Assembly (NCBI GenBank): GCA_964631175.1
Contig: CAZVWH010000002.1
Location: forward strand, 1 to 64,000
Reading direction: 5' to 3'
Length of the DNA stretch: 64,000 nucleotides
Source: CAZVWH01 sp964631175
Lineage (GTDB): Bacteria; Planctomycetota; Phycisphaerae; Sedimentisphaerales; Anaerobacaceae
Within the stretch, counting starts at the first letter, position 1. Every line of letters begins with the position of its first letter. Of the stretch, positions 42,213-49,968 are shown piece by piece. Both the position numbers and the translations under genes were made by a program. A model generated the notes under the pieces. That model had not been told where the DNA came from and searched no databases. It saw only the letters and a list, made by a program, of their open reading frames with translations.

Positions 42213-42443
42213 ATGGCTAAAGGCAAAAATCAAGATGATATAAGTAAGTTGAGCTTTGAACAGGCAATCAAGGAGCTTACTTCCATCGTGGAAAAGATTG
42301 AGCAGGGCGAAATCCCATTGCAGGATAGTCTCACTCAGTATGAAAAAGGTATGGCTCTAATTAAGCACTGCCGAACAATTTTGCAAAAAGCGGAGCAACG
42401 GATTGAGAAAATATCCGCAGAGGGGAAGGCAGAAGACGGATGA
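42213..42443 (+). CDS. xseB: Exodeoxyribonuclease VII small subunit
   Basis: The 76-residue XseB, a coiled hairpin that binds XseA and is needed for exonuclease VII activity. The whole family signature is present: LSFEQAIKELTSIVEKIEQG, PLQDSLTQYEKGMALIKHC and LQKAEQRIEKIS. ATG 42213 has AAGGAAAAG directly upstream; a GTG 21 bases before would lack one. It normally follows xseA directly, but here almost 2 kb separates them. The last residues (AEGKAEDG) and stop coincide with the beginning of a GACAGA-type repeat array. Confidence 0.9.
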   Translation: MAKGKNQDDISKLSFEQAIKELTSIVEKIEQGEIPLQDSLTQYEKGMALIKHCRTILQKAEQRIEKISAEGKAEDG

Positions 42444-42560
42444 CAGACAACAGACGACAGATGACGAATGACAGAAGTCGGAAGACAGAAATCAGAGCCG
42501 CAACCGTAAGGGAGCGGTAATCTCGTAGAATATAAAGAACAGAAGTCGGAAGACAGAATA
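42430..42560. repeat. GACAGA/GAAGTCGGAAGACAG repeat array
   Basis: Irregular units GACAGACAAC, GACAGATGACG, GACAGAAGTCGGAAGACAG repeated twice, then ATACGCAATACG; fills the xseB to tRNA gap. Confidence 0.6.
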
Positions 42561-42581
42561 TCGACATACGCAATACGATTT

Positions 42582-42665
42582 GCGAGCGTGGCGGAATTGG
42601 CAGACGCGCAAGGTTTAGGTCCTTGTGTCCTTTGGGACGTGGAGGTTCGAGTCCTCTCGCTCGCA
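42582..42665 (+). tRNA. tRNA-Leu (anticodon TAG)
   Basis: Seven-pair acceptor stem GCGAGCG/CGCTCGC, anticodon stem CAAGG/CCTTG around TTTAGGT giving anticodon TAG, a long variable arm (TGTCCTTTGGGACG) typical of leucine tRNA, and T-stem GGAGG/CCTCT around TTCGAGT. Discriminator base A; CCA is not encoded. Confidence 0.95.
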
Positions 42666-42702
42666 GTTTTAATCATTCTGTAAATTGCAAGGAGGCAATT
42701 TA

Positions 42703-44028
42703 ATGATTGAGAAATATTTTCAACTCAAGGAAAGAAAAACAAATCTCCGAATCGAATTCATAGCAGGTCTGACAACATTTCTGACGATGGCTTACATTAT
42801 CGCTGTCAATCCAGCTATTTTAAGTGCAGCCGGGATGGACAAAGAAGCGCTCATAGTCGTCACCTGCATAATGAGCGCTGTAGCCACCCTCACTGTAGGA
42901 TTTCTGGCAAATGCTCCGATAGCTATGGCGCCGGGGCTGGGGCTTAATTCGATTTTTGCCTATTTGGTTGTCTCAGAAAAAATGAATTGGCCTACCGCTC
43001 TGGGCGTTGTGTTTATAGCGGGTCTGTTTTTTTTTACATTGACTGTGCTGGGTCTGAGAAGAAGGATTGTTGAAGCTATTCCCACTTCTCTAATATCGGC
43101 TATAGGAGTCGGCATAGGATTATTTATTACCTTCATTGGTTTGCAGGATTTGGGCATCATAGTTAGTGACGAGAATACGTTGGTTTCTGCAGGGCCGATG
43201 ACGCCAACAGTTCTGATAGGTCTTTTAGGACTGCTTGTGATGGTTTACATGGAGATAAGAAAGGTAACAGGTTCGCTCTTAGTTGGTATTGTCGTCGCCA
43301 CTATTGCAGCTATCCTTTTTAAGAGAATAGGCTTGCCCGAGCAATATATATCTTCAAGCCTTGATGTTAGTCCCATAGCCTTTAAGCTGAATATAATTGG
43401 AGCTTTGAAGTGGGGCTTTTTCGGAAGTATCTTTACGTTTATGTTTATAGACATGTTTGACAGCATAGGGACGCTCGTGGCTTGCTGCCATAAGGCGGAA
43501 ATGGCTGACGAGAAAGGCAGAATAAAAAGACTGGACAGGTTATTGGGCATCGATGCTGCCGCCACAATGGCAGGTGCGGTGCTGGGAACGTCACCTACTA
43601 CAGCCTTTGCCGAATCGGCGGCGGGTATCGAGCAAGGTGGGCGAACGGGATTGACATCAATAGTTACAGGAATTTTATTTCTGCTCGCGCTGGTCTTTGT
43701 GCCGGTGGTAAAAACAGTGCCAAAATATGCAGCGGCGCCGGCCCTTATTATGGTCGGGCTTTTTATGGCCAAAGAAGTAAAAAAAATAAATTTTTCCAAC
43801 CTCGAAGAAGCATTCCCCGCATTTATCATAATGGTGATGATTGCTTTAAGTTATAGTATCAGTACGGGATTGGCCTTTGGATTTGTCTCATATAGTCTTA
43901 TAAAAATAATCTTGGGAAAGGCAAAAGAAATAAAAGCGGCGATGTGGATTATTGCGATTTTGTCTATGCTGTTTTTAACGCTTGACCGGTTGCAGGATTT
44001 AATCGTGTACTTAACAGGCCAAGCATAA
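42703..44028 (+). CDS. NCS2-family purine permease (AzgA/GhxP type)
   Basis: A 441-residue inner-membrane permease of the AzgA-like NCS2 group that takes up adenine, guanine or hypoxanthine with protons. Family marks: the start EKYFQLKERKTNLRIEFIAG, MAYIIAVNP, MAPGLGLNSIFAY (helix 3), GVGIGLFITFIGLQ, and the substrate/ion region FMFIDMFDSIGTLVA plus GTSPTTAFAESAAGIEQGGRTG. AGGAGG is well placed before ATG 42703. It directly follows the tRNA-Leu gene. About 12-14 helices are visible. Substrate preference cannot be fixed from sequence. Confidence 0.9.
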   Translation: MIEKYFQLKERKTNLRIEFIAGLTTFLTMAYIIAVNPAILSAAGMDKEALIVVTCIMSAVATLTVGFLANAPIAMAPGLGLNSIFAYLVVSEKMNWPTALGVVFIAGLFFFTLTVLGLRRRIVEAIPTSLISAIGVGIGLFITFIGLQDLGIIVSDENTLVSAGPMTPTVLIGLLGLLVMVYMEIRKVTGSLLVGIVVATIAAILFKRIGLPEQYISSSLDVSPIAFKLNIIGALKWGFFGSIFTFMFIDMFDSIGTLVACCHKAEMADEKGRIKRLDRLLGIDAAATMAGAVLGTSPTTAFAESAAGIEQGGRTGLTSIVTGILFLLALVFVPVVKTVPKYAAAPALIMVGLFMAKEVKKINFSNLEEAFPAFIIMVMIALSYSISTGLAFGFVSYSLIKIILGKAKEIKAAMWIIAILSMLFLTLDRLQDLIVYLTGQA

Positions 44029-44096
44029 TTGTCGAGTCTTGCATAACAGTTCAAATTGTTACAGAGAATATAGAGAAGAGTTTAGGAAAAAATACG

Positions 44097-44705
44097 ATGG
44101 CTCATAAGGGTCTTTGGCAACAGCTTAATAAGCTCGACCGAGAGGAAACTTCTAATAGAGCAAAGTGCAAATATCTACGCGACCCAGAGCGTTACGTTGT
44201 CACTATGTTGGAAGCTGAGTATGTGGTGAATCCACAGGATAGAGAAATTGTTTCTGTCCGACCGGATTTGCCACCGCAATCGGCTGGATTTCTCCAACAA
44301 CTTTGCCTTTTAGCATATTTGATAAATGCTCAGGATTTGCCGCTGGCTAATAAACTTGTCCGAGGAGAGGCTCTACCAGGTGGACAGTTTTTCTTCAGAG
44401 GCATGCATAGTCTTCCTACCGAAAAATTAGAAAAAGCTTTCGGCGAACGTACCGAAGCTTTGCACCGAATTGCGAAAAGGTTCAACGCAAAAAAATGTGA
44501 ATTTGGTGATGATTCTGTCCAGTTTAATATATTGTCTCGCATACCTTTGACTATAATAATCTGGAGACGCGATGAGGAGTTCGACGCCAGAGCGTCAATG
44601 CTCTTCGACCAAACTGCCGCTTCTCACCTGCCTTTAGATGCATTGTGGACAGCGGTCAATCTGGCTGTTGAGGCATTAGTCAGAACTGCCAGAGCCGGTA
44701 TCTAA
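44097..44705 (+). CDS. DUF3786-domain protein
   Basis: A 202-residue cytoplasmic protein matching the DUF3786 family: NRAKCKYLRDPERYVVTMLE, then LCLLAYLINAQDLPLANKLV, GGQFFFRGMHSLPTEKLEKA and RIPLTIIIWRRDEEFDARAS with SHLPLDALW near the end. The family is of unknown function but is repeatedly found near corrinoid and Wood-Ljungdahl genes in anaerobes, as here, where it precedes cooC by 255 bases. AGGAAAAAATACG lies before the ATG. Role in corrinoid or CODH/ACS handling is inferred from location only. Confidence 0.83.
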   Translation: MAHKGLWQQLNKLDREETSNRAKCKYLRDPERYVVTMLEAEYVVNPQDREIVSVRPDLPPQSAGFLQQLCLLAYLINAQDLPLANKLVRGEALPGGQFFFRGMHSLPTEKLEKAFGERTEALHRIAKRFNAKKCEFGDDSVQFNILSRIPLTIIIWRRDEEFDARASMLFDQTAASHLPLDALWTAVNLAVEALVRTARAGI

Positions 44706-44844
44706 ACCGTATGCCGGAGGCAGGGTCGATGATTCGGGAAGATTATGCTTTTATGGAACCCGTTAAAGAGGTGAACCTGTTCTGTAGGTGTGCGTATAAA
44801 GAGTAAAACCGCCTTGATAATAAGTAAATGGTATAGGGTAGTTG

Positions 44845-44874
44845 TTGACAACATGAGGGAAAAAGCTTTAGGAT
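44845..44874 (+). promoter_or_regulatory. Candidate promoter of the CODH/ACS gene cluster
   Basis: TTGACA (44845-44850), 18 bases, then TAGGAT (44869-44874), inside the longest gap before the cluster and about 90 bases before the cooC start. The TTGACA lies in a small palindrome GTTGTTGACAAC. Prediction by pattern only. Confidence 0.35.
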
Positions 44875-44960
44875 ACCATATCTTCAGTTTTGTTTGATTC
44901 TTTCCTGTTTAGTTTTGGGATTTTACACAGCTAAGTAAGTATGCTGTAACTATATCGATA

Positions 44961-45839
44961 ATGCAGGGTCTAAAAATAGCCATTGGCGGAAAAGGAGGCG
45001 TGGGCAAGACTACAGTTTGTGCTGGTCTCGCACAACTATTTGCTAAGAGTGGCTTTGATGTTCTAGCCATCGACGCTGATCCAAATGCCAATCTTGCTTC
45101 TGCTTTTGGTATTCCTGCCGAGACAAGTCCGGTACCGCTTATCAAGATGAAGGAGCTAATCGCTGAGCGTACCGGCGCTTCAAAAGACGCTGTCGGGGTG
45201 TATTTTAGATTAAATCCTAAAGTAAACGATTTGCCTCAGCAGCATTGGCTTGATGTTGCCTGCTCTGAGCGACCTGTGGTGAGCGAACCTGTCTTGAGCG
45301 TAGTCGAAAGAGTCGAACCAAGTCGAAGGGATGGCTTAAAGCTTTTAGTCTTAGGGGCTATTACCCAGGCGGGCGCCGGTTGCGCTTGTCCGGAGGGAGC
45401 GTTCTTAAAAGCCCTGCTCACACATACTATATTACAAAGGCGAGAGCTTGTCTTGGTTGATTTAGCTGCCGGTGTTGAGTTTATGGGAAGAGCGAGCGTC
45501 CAGGGCATTGATGCGTTGGTGCTTGTTGTTGAGCCGGGCGGCAGGAGTATTGAAACCGCTAACAATCTGGCGAAAATGGCCAGAGAGCTGGGCATAAAAA
45601 ATGTCACAGCTATCGCAAACAAAATCACCGAGCGTTCGCAGGAAGATTTAATAAGGTCCGAATTGAAAGATGTTGCTTTGCTGGGAGTTCTTCCTTATAG
45701 TCCGTCGGTGCAGCAGGCCGACCTGCAGCGGGCCTCAGTTATGAAAGCCGATGCGCAATTTGTGGAGCAGCTGCAAAAGGCCAAGAACGCGTTAACCGAT
45801 TTGATCGGTTTAGGCGTCTGTTCTGAAGTCGATGGATAG
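44961..45839 (+). CDS. cooC: CODH nickel-insertion ATPase CooC
   Basis: Dimeric P-loop ATPase that loads nickel into the C-cluster of CO dehydrogenase. Walker A is GGKGGVGKTT, the DADPNANL block and the metal-binding CxC (Cys141 and Cys143 in GAGCACPEG) are intact, and AIANKITE is the later switch region. Residues about 103-125 (ERPVVSEPVLSVVERVEPSR) do not belong to the family: the underlying DNA 45267-45334 is an inverted copy of the dispersed repeat seen at 1057 and 24067, so a mobile repeat has entered the gene in frame just before strand LKLLVLGAI. First of a same-strand series with the ferredoxin and cooS. Confidence 0.9.
   Translation: MQGLKIAIGGKGGVGKTTVCAGLAQLFAKSGFDVLAIDADPNANLASAFGIPAETSPVPLIKMKELIAERTGASKDAVGVYFRLNPKVNDLPQQHWLDVACSERPVVSEPVLSVVERVEPSRRDGLKLLVLGAITQAGAGCACPEGAFLKALLTHTILQRRELVLVDLAAGVEFMGRASVQGIDALVLVVEPGGRSIETANNLAKMARELGIKNVTAIANKITERSQEDLIRSELKDVALLGVLPYSPSVQQADLQRASVMKADAQFVEQLQKAKNALTDLIGLGVCSEVDG
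45267..45334 (-). repeat. Dispersed AGTCGAAGGG repeat inserted in cooC
   Basis: GACCTGTGGTGAGCGAACCT, CTTGAGCGTAGTCGAAAGAG and CCAAGTCGAAGGGA. On the minus strand this matches CCCTTCGACTGGATTCGAC and CTCACCACAGGTC at 24067-24108. Length keeps the reading frame. Confidence 0.75.
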
Positions 45840-45868
45840 ATTATTTTCCTGATTTTTTGGAGACGAAG

Positions 45869-46405
45869 ATGACTAAGGTCATAATGGTGGATATTGAACG
45901 ATGCTTAGCTTGTAAGAGTTGTGAGATAGCATGCGCCTTGGCGCACTCACAGGCAAAGGTTCTTGAAGATGCAATTGCGGAGTCGCCCAGGCCGCGTAAA
46001 AGAGTAACGATTGAGGCTGCCGGTGAGTTCGCAGTGCCCATCCAGTGCAGACACTGTGAGGCACCGCCCTGCATCGAGATTTGCCCAACCGGAGCCATCC
46101 AGCGACAAAATGAGGAAAGTCCTGTTGTGGTTGATAAGGATTTGTGTATCGGATGCAAGTTATGTATTCTTATCTGTCCTTTCGGTGTGCTGCAAATCGG
46201 TCCGAAAGGACGAGCTATTATTAAATGTGATATGTGTATAGAGCGGATGGAAGAAGGACAGCAGCCAGCTTGTGTTGAGGCCTGTCCAACAAAAGCGCTG
46301 CGATTAGTTTCAGTCCAAGAGGTTACAAAGTCAAAACGCAGGTCAGCGGTAAAACAGCTCATCAAAGAAGTCGAGAAGAAGGAAAGTGGAGCCCCACGGG
46401 CGTAG
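45869..46405 (+). CDS. CooF-like four-cluster ferredoxin
   Basis: A 178-residue electron-transfer protein of the HycB/CooF type. Four Cys sets are visible: CLACKSCEIAC, CRHCEAPPCIEICP, CIGCKLCILICP and CDMCIERMEEGQQPACVEACP, giving four 4Fe-4S clusters. It should carry electrons between CooS and the FAD oxidoreductase encoded next. GGAGA precedes ATG 45869. The stop codon TAG lies in the loop of a perfect eight-pair hairpin (46394-46412), so the last residues (SGAPRA) are encoded by repeat DNA and the natural end was probably different. Confidence 0.88.
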   Translation: MTKVIMVDIERCLACKSCEIACALAHSQAKVLEDAIAESPRPRKRVTIEAAGEFAVPIQCRHCEAPPCIEICPTGAIQRQNEESPVVVDKDLCIGCKLCILICPFGVLQIGPKGRAIIKCDMCIERMEEGQQPACVEACPTKALRLVSVQEVTKSKRRSAVKQLIKEVEKKESGAPRA

Positions 46406-46412
46406 CCCGTGG
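46394..46412. repeat. CACGGGC hairpin over the ferredoxin stop codon
   Basis: CCACGGGC GTA GCCCGTGG, eight perfect pairs and a three-base loop; TAG of the upstream gene begins in the loop. Flanks GGAGC and CACCTCC may extend the stem. Related to the palindrome at 26808. Confidence 0.65.
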
Positions 46413-46567
46413 CACCTCCATCTTCGGCGTAATCCGCCGAAGCACATCCACCTACGCTAAAGCTATGGTGGATACCCGCTCGCATTCATCCATCCCTGCT
46501 CTTGCTTGGCAAGAAGCTGCAGGGGTGGTTTTCTGCGAAGGCGGATAAAAGCAAGGACAAATAGTCG

Positions 46568-47950
46568 ATGACAAAAGTTGTTGTGATTGGTGGCAGTTCT
46601 ACAGGGATGATGGCCGCGATAGCCGCTGCCCGGCAAAACCCAAATGCAGCGGTAACGGTAGTAACTCAGGACAGCATACCCTATCGCAGGCCTGCCATAC
46701 CAGCGTTGATCGTAGGTTATATAAACGGGCCGGCAGATGCAAAAATCTTCTCCGCCGAGGCGTTAGCACGGTACAATGTTAAATTGATTTATCCCGCTGA
46801 AGCTACGAATATCGATCCGGAAAGCAAAATCATCTCCATTTTATCCAACGGTAAAGAAGAAAAACTATCCTACGATGCTATGGTGATTGCAACCGGAGCT
46901 TATCCTTTGATACCCAAAATTCCCGGCTCTGATAAAAGAGGCGTTTGCACCTTTACCACCTTTGAAGCGGCTGCTGAAATTATAGAGACAGCAAAAAACG
47001 CAAACTCTGCAGTGGTAATAGGAGCTGGTTTTATTGCCCTGGAAATTGCTGAGGCATTGATGCACAAAGGCCTGGATGTTTACTTCAACGTCCGCTCCAG
47101 GATTCTTAGAAGGCAGCTTGAGCCGGAAGTTTCAGAGTTTCTCACCAAAAAGTTTGAACAAAAGGGCTTGAAAATGCTCACCGGTGAGGCAATCTCTGAA
47201 ATCGGTGGAGCCGACAGCGTTGAATATGTTATGCACAAAGGTATGAAAATAGCTACAAATCTCGTGATAATGGGTGCGGGAGTAAGGCCGAATGTGGCTC
47301 TTGCCGAAAAGTGCGGTATCAAGCTGGGTACAACTGGTGCTATAAAAGTGGGAAACTACTTCGAAACCTCGGTCAGGGATATATACGCAGGGGGGGACTG
47401 CGCGGAAAGTCCGGATTTGGATACGGGTAGATTTATATACATACCGGTAGGAAGTATAGGGGCCTGTGCAGGGAAAATAGCAGGTGCAAATGCAGCAGGG
47501 GCAAATCAAAAAACCGATGGCTTCCTGCGTGCCCAGGCCGACCAGATTCTCGGATTGCAGATCTTCAGCATAGGACACAGCATAACCACTGCTGGAGAAC
47601 TTGGTTTGAAGGTTAGGATGCATGATTTAGGCGCTGCTCAATCAGCAATAAAAAACAGAGGAGCGGGTCCGTTTGAGGCGGCTAAAATTCTAACTGATTC
47701 CGACGACAGAATTGTGGGGGCTCAACTTGTAGCCGGCAAGCACGGCTCGCAGTTTGCCTGGCAGCTATACAAAGCAGTGCTTGAGACGGAAGACAGAAAA
47801 GAATTTTTACAGCGGTTTAATTCACCTCGGATGAGATTGGCCGAGGCCTTGGTGCACGCCATAAAGTCAACGGTTGCAGTTGAAACCGTAGGGCCACAGA
47901 AGGCTTTAACATTAGTTGATGCAGTTGACCGGGAAAATTCAAATTCGTAA
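46568..47950 (+). CDS. CODH-associated FAD/NAD(P) oxidoreductase
   Basis: A 460-residue pyridine-nucleotide oxidoreductase of the kind found beside cooF and cooS (CODH-FNOR clusters), expected to pass electrons from CO via the ferredoxin to NAD(P)+. FAD site VVVIGGSSTGMMAAIAAARQ, NAD site SAVVIGAGFIALEIAEALMHKG, second FAD site DIYAGGDCAES, and C-terminal dimer domain. Unlike the enzyme at 31425 it has no redox cysteine: the equivalent place reads YRRPAIPALIVGY. Fifteen bases separate it from cooS, so the two are co-transcribed. The gap before it (46406-46567) holds hairpin repeat DNA. Confidence 0.87.
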   Translation: MTKVVVIGGSSTGMMAAIAAARQNPNAAVTVVTQDSIPYRRPAIPALIVGYINGPADAKIFSAEALARYNVKLIYPAEATNIDPESKIISILSNGKEEKLSYDAMVIATGAYPLIPKIPGSDKRGVCTFTTFEAAAEIIETAKNANSAVVIGAGFIALEIAEALMHKGLDVYFNVRSRILRRQLEPEVSEFLTKKFEQKGLKMLTGEAISEIGGADSVEYVMHKGMKIATNLVIMGAGVRPNVALAEKCGIKLGTTGAIKVGNYFETSVRDIYAGGDCAESPDLDTGRFIYIPVGSIGACAGKIAGANAAGANQKTDGFLRAQADQILGLQIFSIGHSITTAGELGLKVRMHDLGAAQSAIKNRGAGPFEAAKILTDSDDRIVGAQLVAGKHGSQFAWQLYKAVLETEDRKEFLQRFNSPRMRLAEALVHAIKSTVAVETVGPQKALTLVDAVDRENSNS

Positions 47951-47964
47951 AGTGAGAAATTGTT

Positions 47965-49911
47965 ATGGATCCAAAACAACGTAGTAGCGATAAAGCAGCC
48001 CAAGAGATGCTCAAGCTGATGGATAAAGCAGACATAGAAAATGCCTGGGATAGATTTGAGCAGCAGGAGCCTCAATGCGGTTTCGGCAAACTTGGGATAT
48101 GCTGTCGAAATTGTGCTATGGGGCCGTGTCGGATCGACCCATTTGAGGATGGGCCACAAGCTGGTGTATGTGGTGCCACCGCTGATACGATTGCGGCGAG
48201 AAATCTCTTGCGAATGATTGCCGGAGGTGCCGCGGCGCATTCCGACCACGGCCGGGACATTGCGCACACCTTCAAGATGGCAGCAGAGAGTGACACTTGT
48301 GATTATATGATCAAGGATGAACTGAAGTTGAGAGAAGTCGCGGCCAGATTCGGCATCGCTGTTGAAGGCAGGGATACGAAGGAGATCGGCAGAGGTTTGG
48401 CTGATGCTGTGCTGGCTGAATTCGGAAAGTCGGACGGAACACTCGTTGGCGCGGCAGCTTATGCCCCGCCGGCCAGGCAGAAGGTCTGGCAGCAGTTTGG
48501 CGTAACGCCTCGTGCGGTGGACCGTGAAATCGTTGAGATTATGCACAGAACACATATAGGTGTTGGTTCAGATTTCAAAAATCTCATGAAGCAGGGTATT
48601 AGAGCGTCTTTGTCCGACGGATGGGGCGGCTCACTTATCGCAACGGAGCTTTCGGATATTTTATTCGGTAGCCCGTGGCCGATTCGGTTTGTCGCCAATC
48701 TCGGCGTTCTTGAAGCCAAAAAGGTCAATATCATTGTGCACGGCCACGAACCGACCTTGTCGGATATAGTCGTAGCGGTCTCGCAGGAACCTGAATTGTT
48801 GAAAATGGCCGAAGATAAAGGTGCCGAGGGTATTAACATTGCTGGTATGTGTTGCACAGCTAACGAGATATTGATGCGTCACGGCATACCCATTGCCGGC
48901 AACTTTCTACAGCAGGAACTGGCGGTGATGACCGGCGCGGTGGAAGTTATGCTGGTGGACGTCCAGTGCATTATGCCTGCACTGGGTTCGCTGTCCGGCT
49001 GCTTCCATACCAAGCTGATTACCACTTCGCCCAAATGCAAAATCGCTGGGGCGGAACATATTGAATTCCACGAGGACAGGGCAGCGGAGATTGCGCGGCA
49101 AATCATCAAAATCGCCATTGAGAATTTTCCGAACAGGAGGGGTAAGATACAGATTCCGAAAGTAACCCAGCGTGGCATTGCCGGCTTTACTACGGAGAAC
49201 ATTTCTTACCATCTTGGTGGCCGATTTCGCGCCAGTTACCGTCCATTAAATGACAATATTATAAATGGGCGGATTCGCGGTGCAGCCGGTGTTGTTGGCT
49301 GTAATAACCCGAAGCAGGTGCACGATTACGGCCATCTGACATTGATAAAAGAGCTACTCAAAAATGATATTTTAGTTGTAAGCACAGGTTGTAGTGCCGT
49401 TGCGGCAGGCAAAGCGGGACTTATGAGGCCTGATGCAGCAGCAAAGTATTGCGGAAAAGGGCTGCTTGAGGTCTGTGAAGCGGTGGGTATACCACCGGTG
49501 CTGCACGTTGGCTCTTGCGTGGATAACAGCAGGATTTTGACGATTCTTTCAAACATGGTTGCTGAAGGTGGACTTGGCGAGGATATTTCAGAACTGCCGG
49601 TCGCTGGTGCCGCTCCTGAATGGATGTCGGAAAAAGCTGTTTCAATCGGGATGTATTTCGTGGCTTCAGGTGTTTTTACCGTTATAGCTGAGCCGCTACC
49701 TGTTCTTGGTGCTCCGAATTTGACACGTTATTTGACCGACGAAATTGAAAAGGATATAGGCGGCAAATGGGCCTTTGAGCGAGACCCAATCAAGGCCGCT
49801 GGTATGATGATTGAGCATATTGAGAGCAAACGCGATGCCCTGGGAATCAACGTAGAGAAAGAGCGCAAACTCTATGATATGGAAGAACGTCGGGTACTGG
49901 CAGTAGAATGA
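47965..49911 (+). CDS. cooS: Nickel-dependent CO dehydrogenase catalytic subunit
   Basis: Ni-Fe CODH, which interconverts CO and CO2 in the cytoplasm. The 648 residues match the bacterial CooS/AcsA family. D- and B-cluster cysteines are in CGFGKLGICCRNCAMGPCR and CGATADTIAARN; the acid-base His is in AAAHSDHGRD; C-cluster ligands lie in NIAGMCCTANEI, VDVQCIMP, VVGCNNPK, STGCSAVAAGKAG and LHVGSCVDNSR. With AcsB encoded 57 bases downstream it probably forms the CODH/ACS complex; with the upstream ferredoxin and FAD enzyme it could also work alone. Length and motifs are intact; no repeat insert is visible here. Confidence 0.95.
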   Translation: MDPKQRSSDKAAQEMLKLMDKADIENAWDRFEQQEPQCGFGKLGICCRNCAMGPCRIDPFEDGPQAGVCGATADTIAARNLLRMIAGGAAAHSDHGRDIAHTFKMAAESDTCDYMIKDELKLREVAARFGIAVEGRDTKEIGRGLADAVLAEFGKSDGTLVGAAAYAPPARQKVWQQFGVTPRAVDREIVEIMHRTHIGVGSDFKNLMKQGIRASLSDGWGGSLIATELSDILFGSPWPIRFVANLGVLEAKKVNIIVHGHEPTLSDIVVAVSQEPELLKMAEDKGAEGINIAGMCCTANEILMRHGIPIAGNFLQQELAVMTGAVEVMLVDVQCIMPALGSLSGCFHTKLITTSPKCKIAGAEHIEFHEDRAAEIARQIIKIAIENFPNRRGKIQIPKVTQRGIAGFTTENISYHLGGRFRASYRPLNDNIINGRIRGAAGVVGCNNPKQVHDYGHLTLIKELLKNDILVVSTGCSAVAAGKAGLMRPDAAAKYCGKGLLEVCEAVGIPPVLHVGSCVDNSRILTILSNMVAEGGLGEDISELPVAGAAPEWMSEKAVSIGMYFVASGVFTVIAEPLPVLGAPNLTRYLTDEIEKDIGGKWAFERDPIKAAGMMIEHIESKRDALGINVEKERKLYDMEERRVLAVE

Positions 49912-49968
49912 TTAATAAAATTCAAAATTGGACATTCAGACTTCTACAAAATAATGAAGGATTAATCT

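Noticed and set aside
43245..43829. 194-codon minus-strand frame inside the purine permease gene
   Set aside because: Shadow of a conserved membrane protein gene; composition follows the complement of hydrophobic codons.
44909..45145. 78-codon minus-strand frame before cooC
   Set aside because: Complement of the CooC P-loop region.
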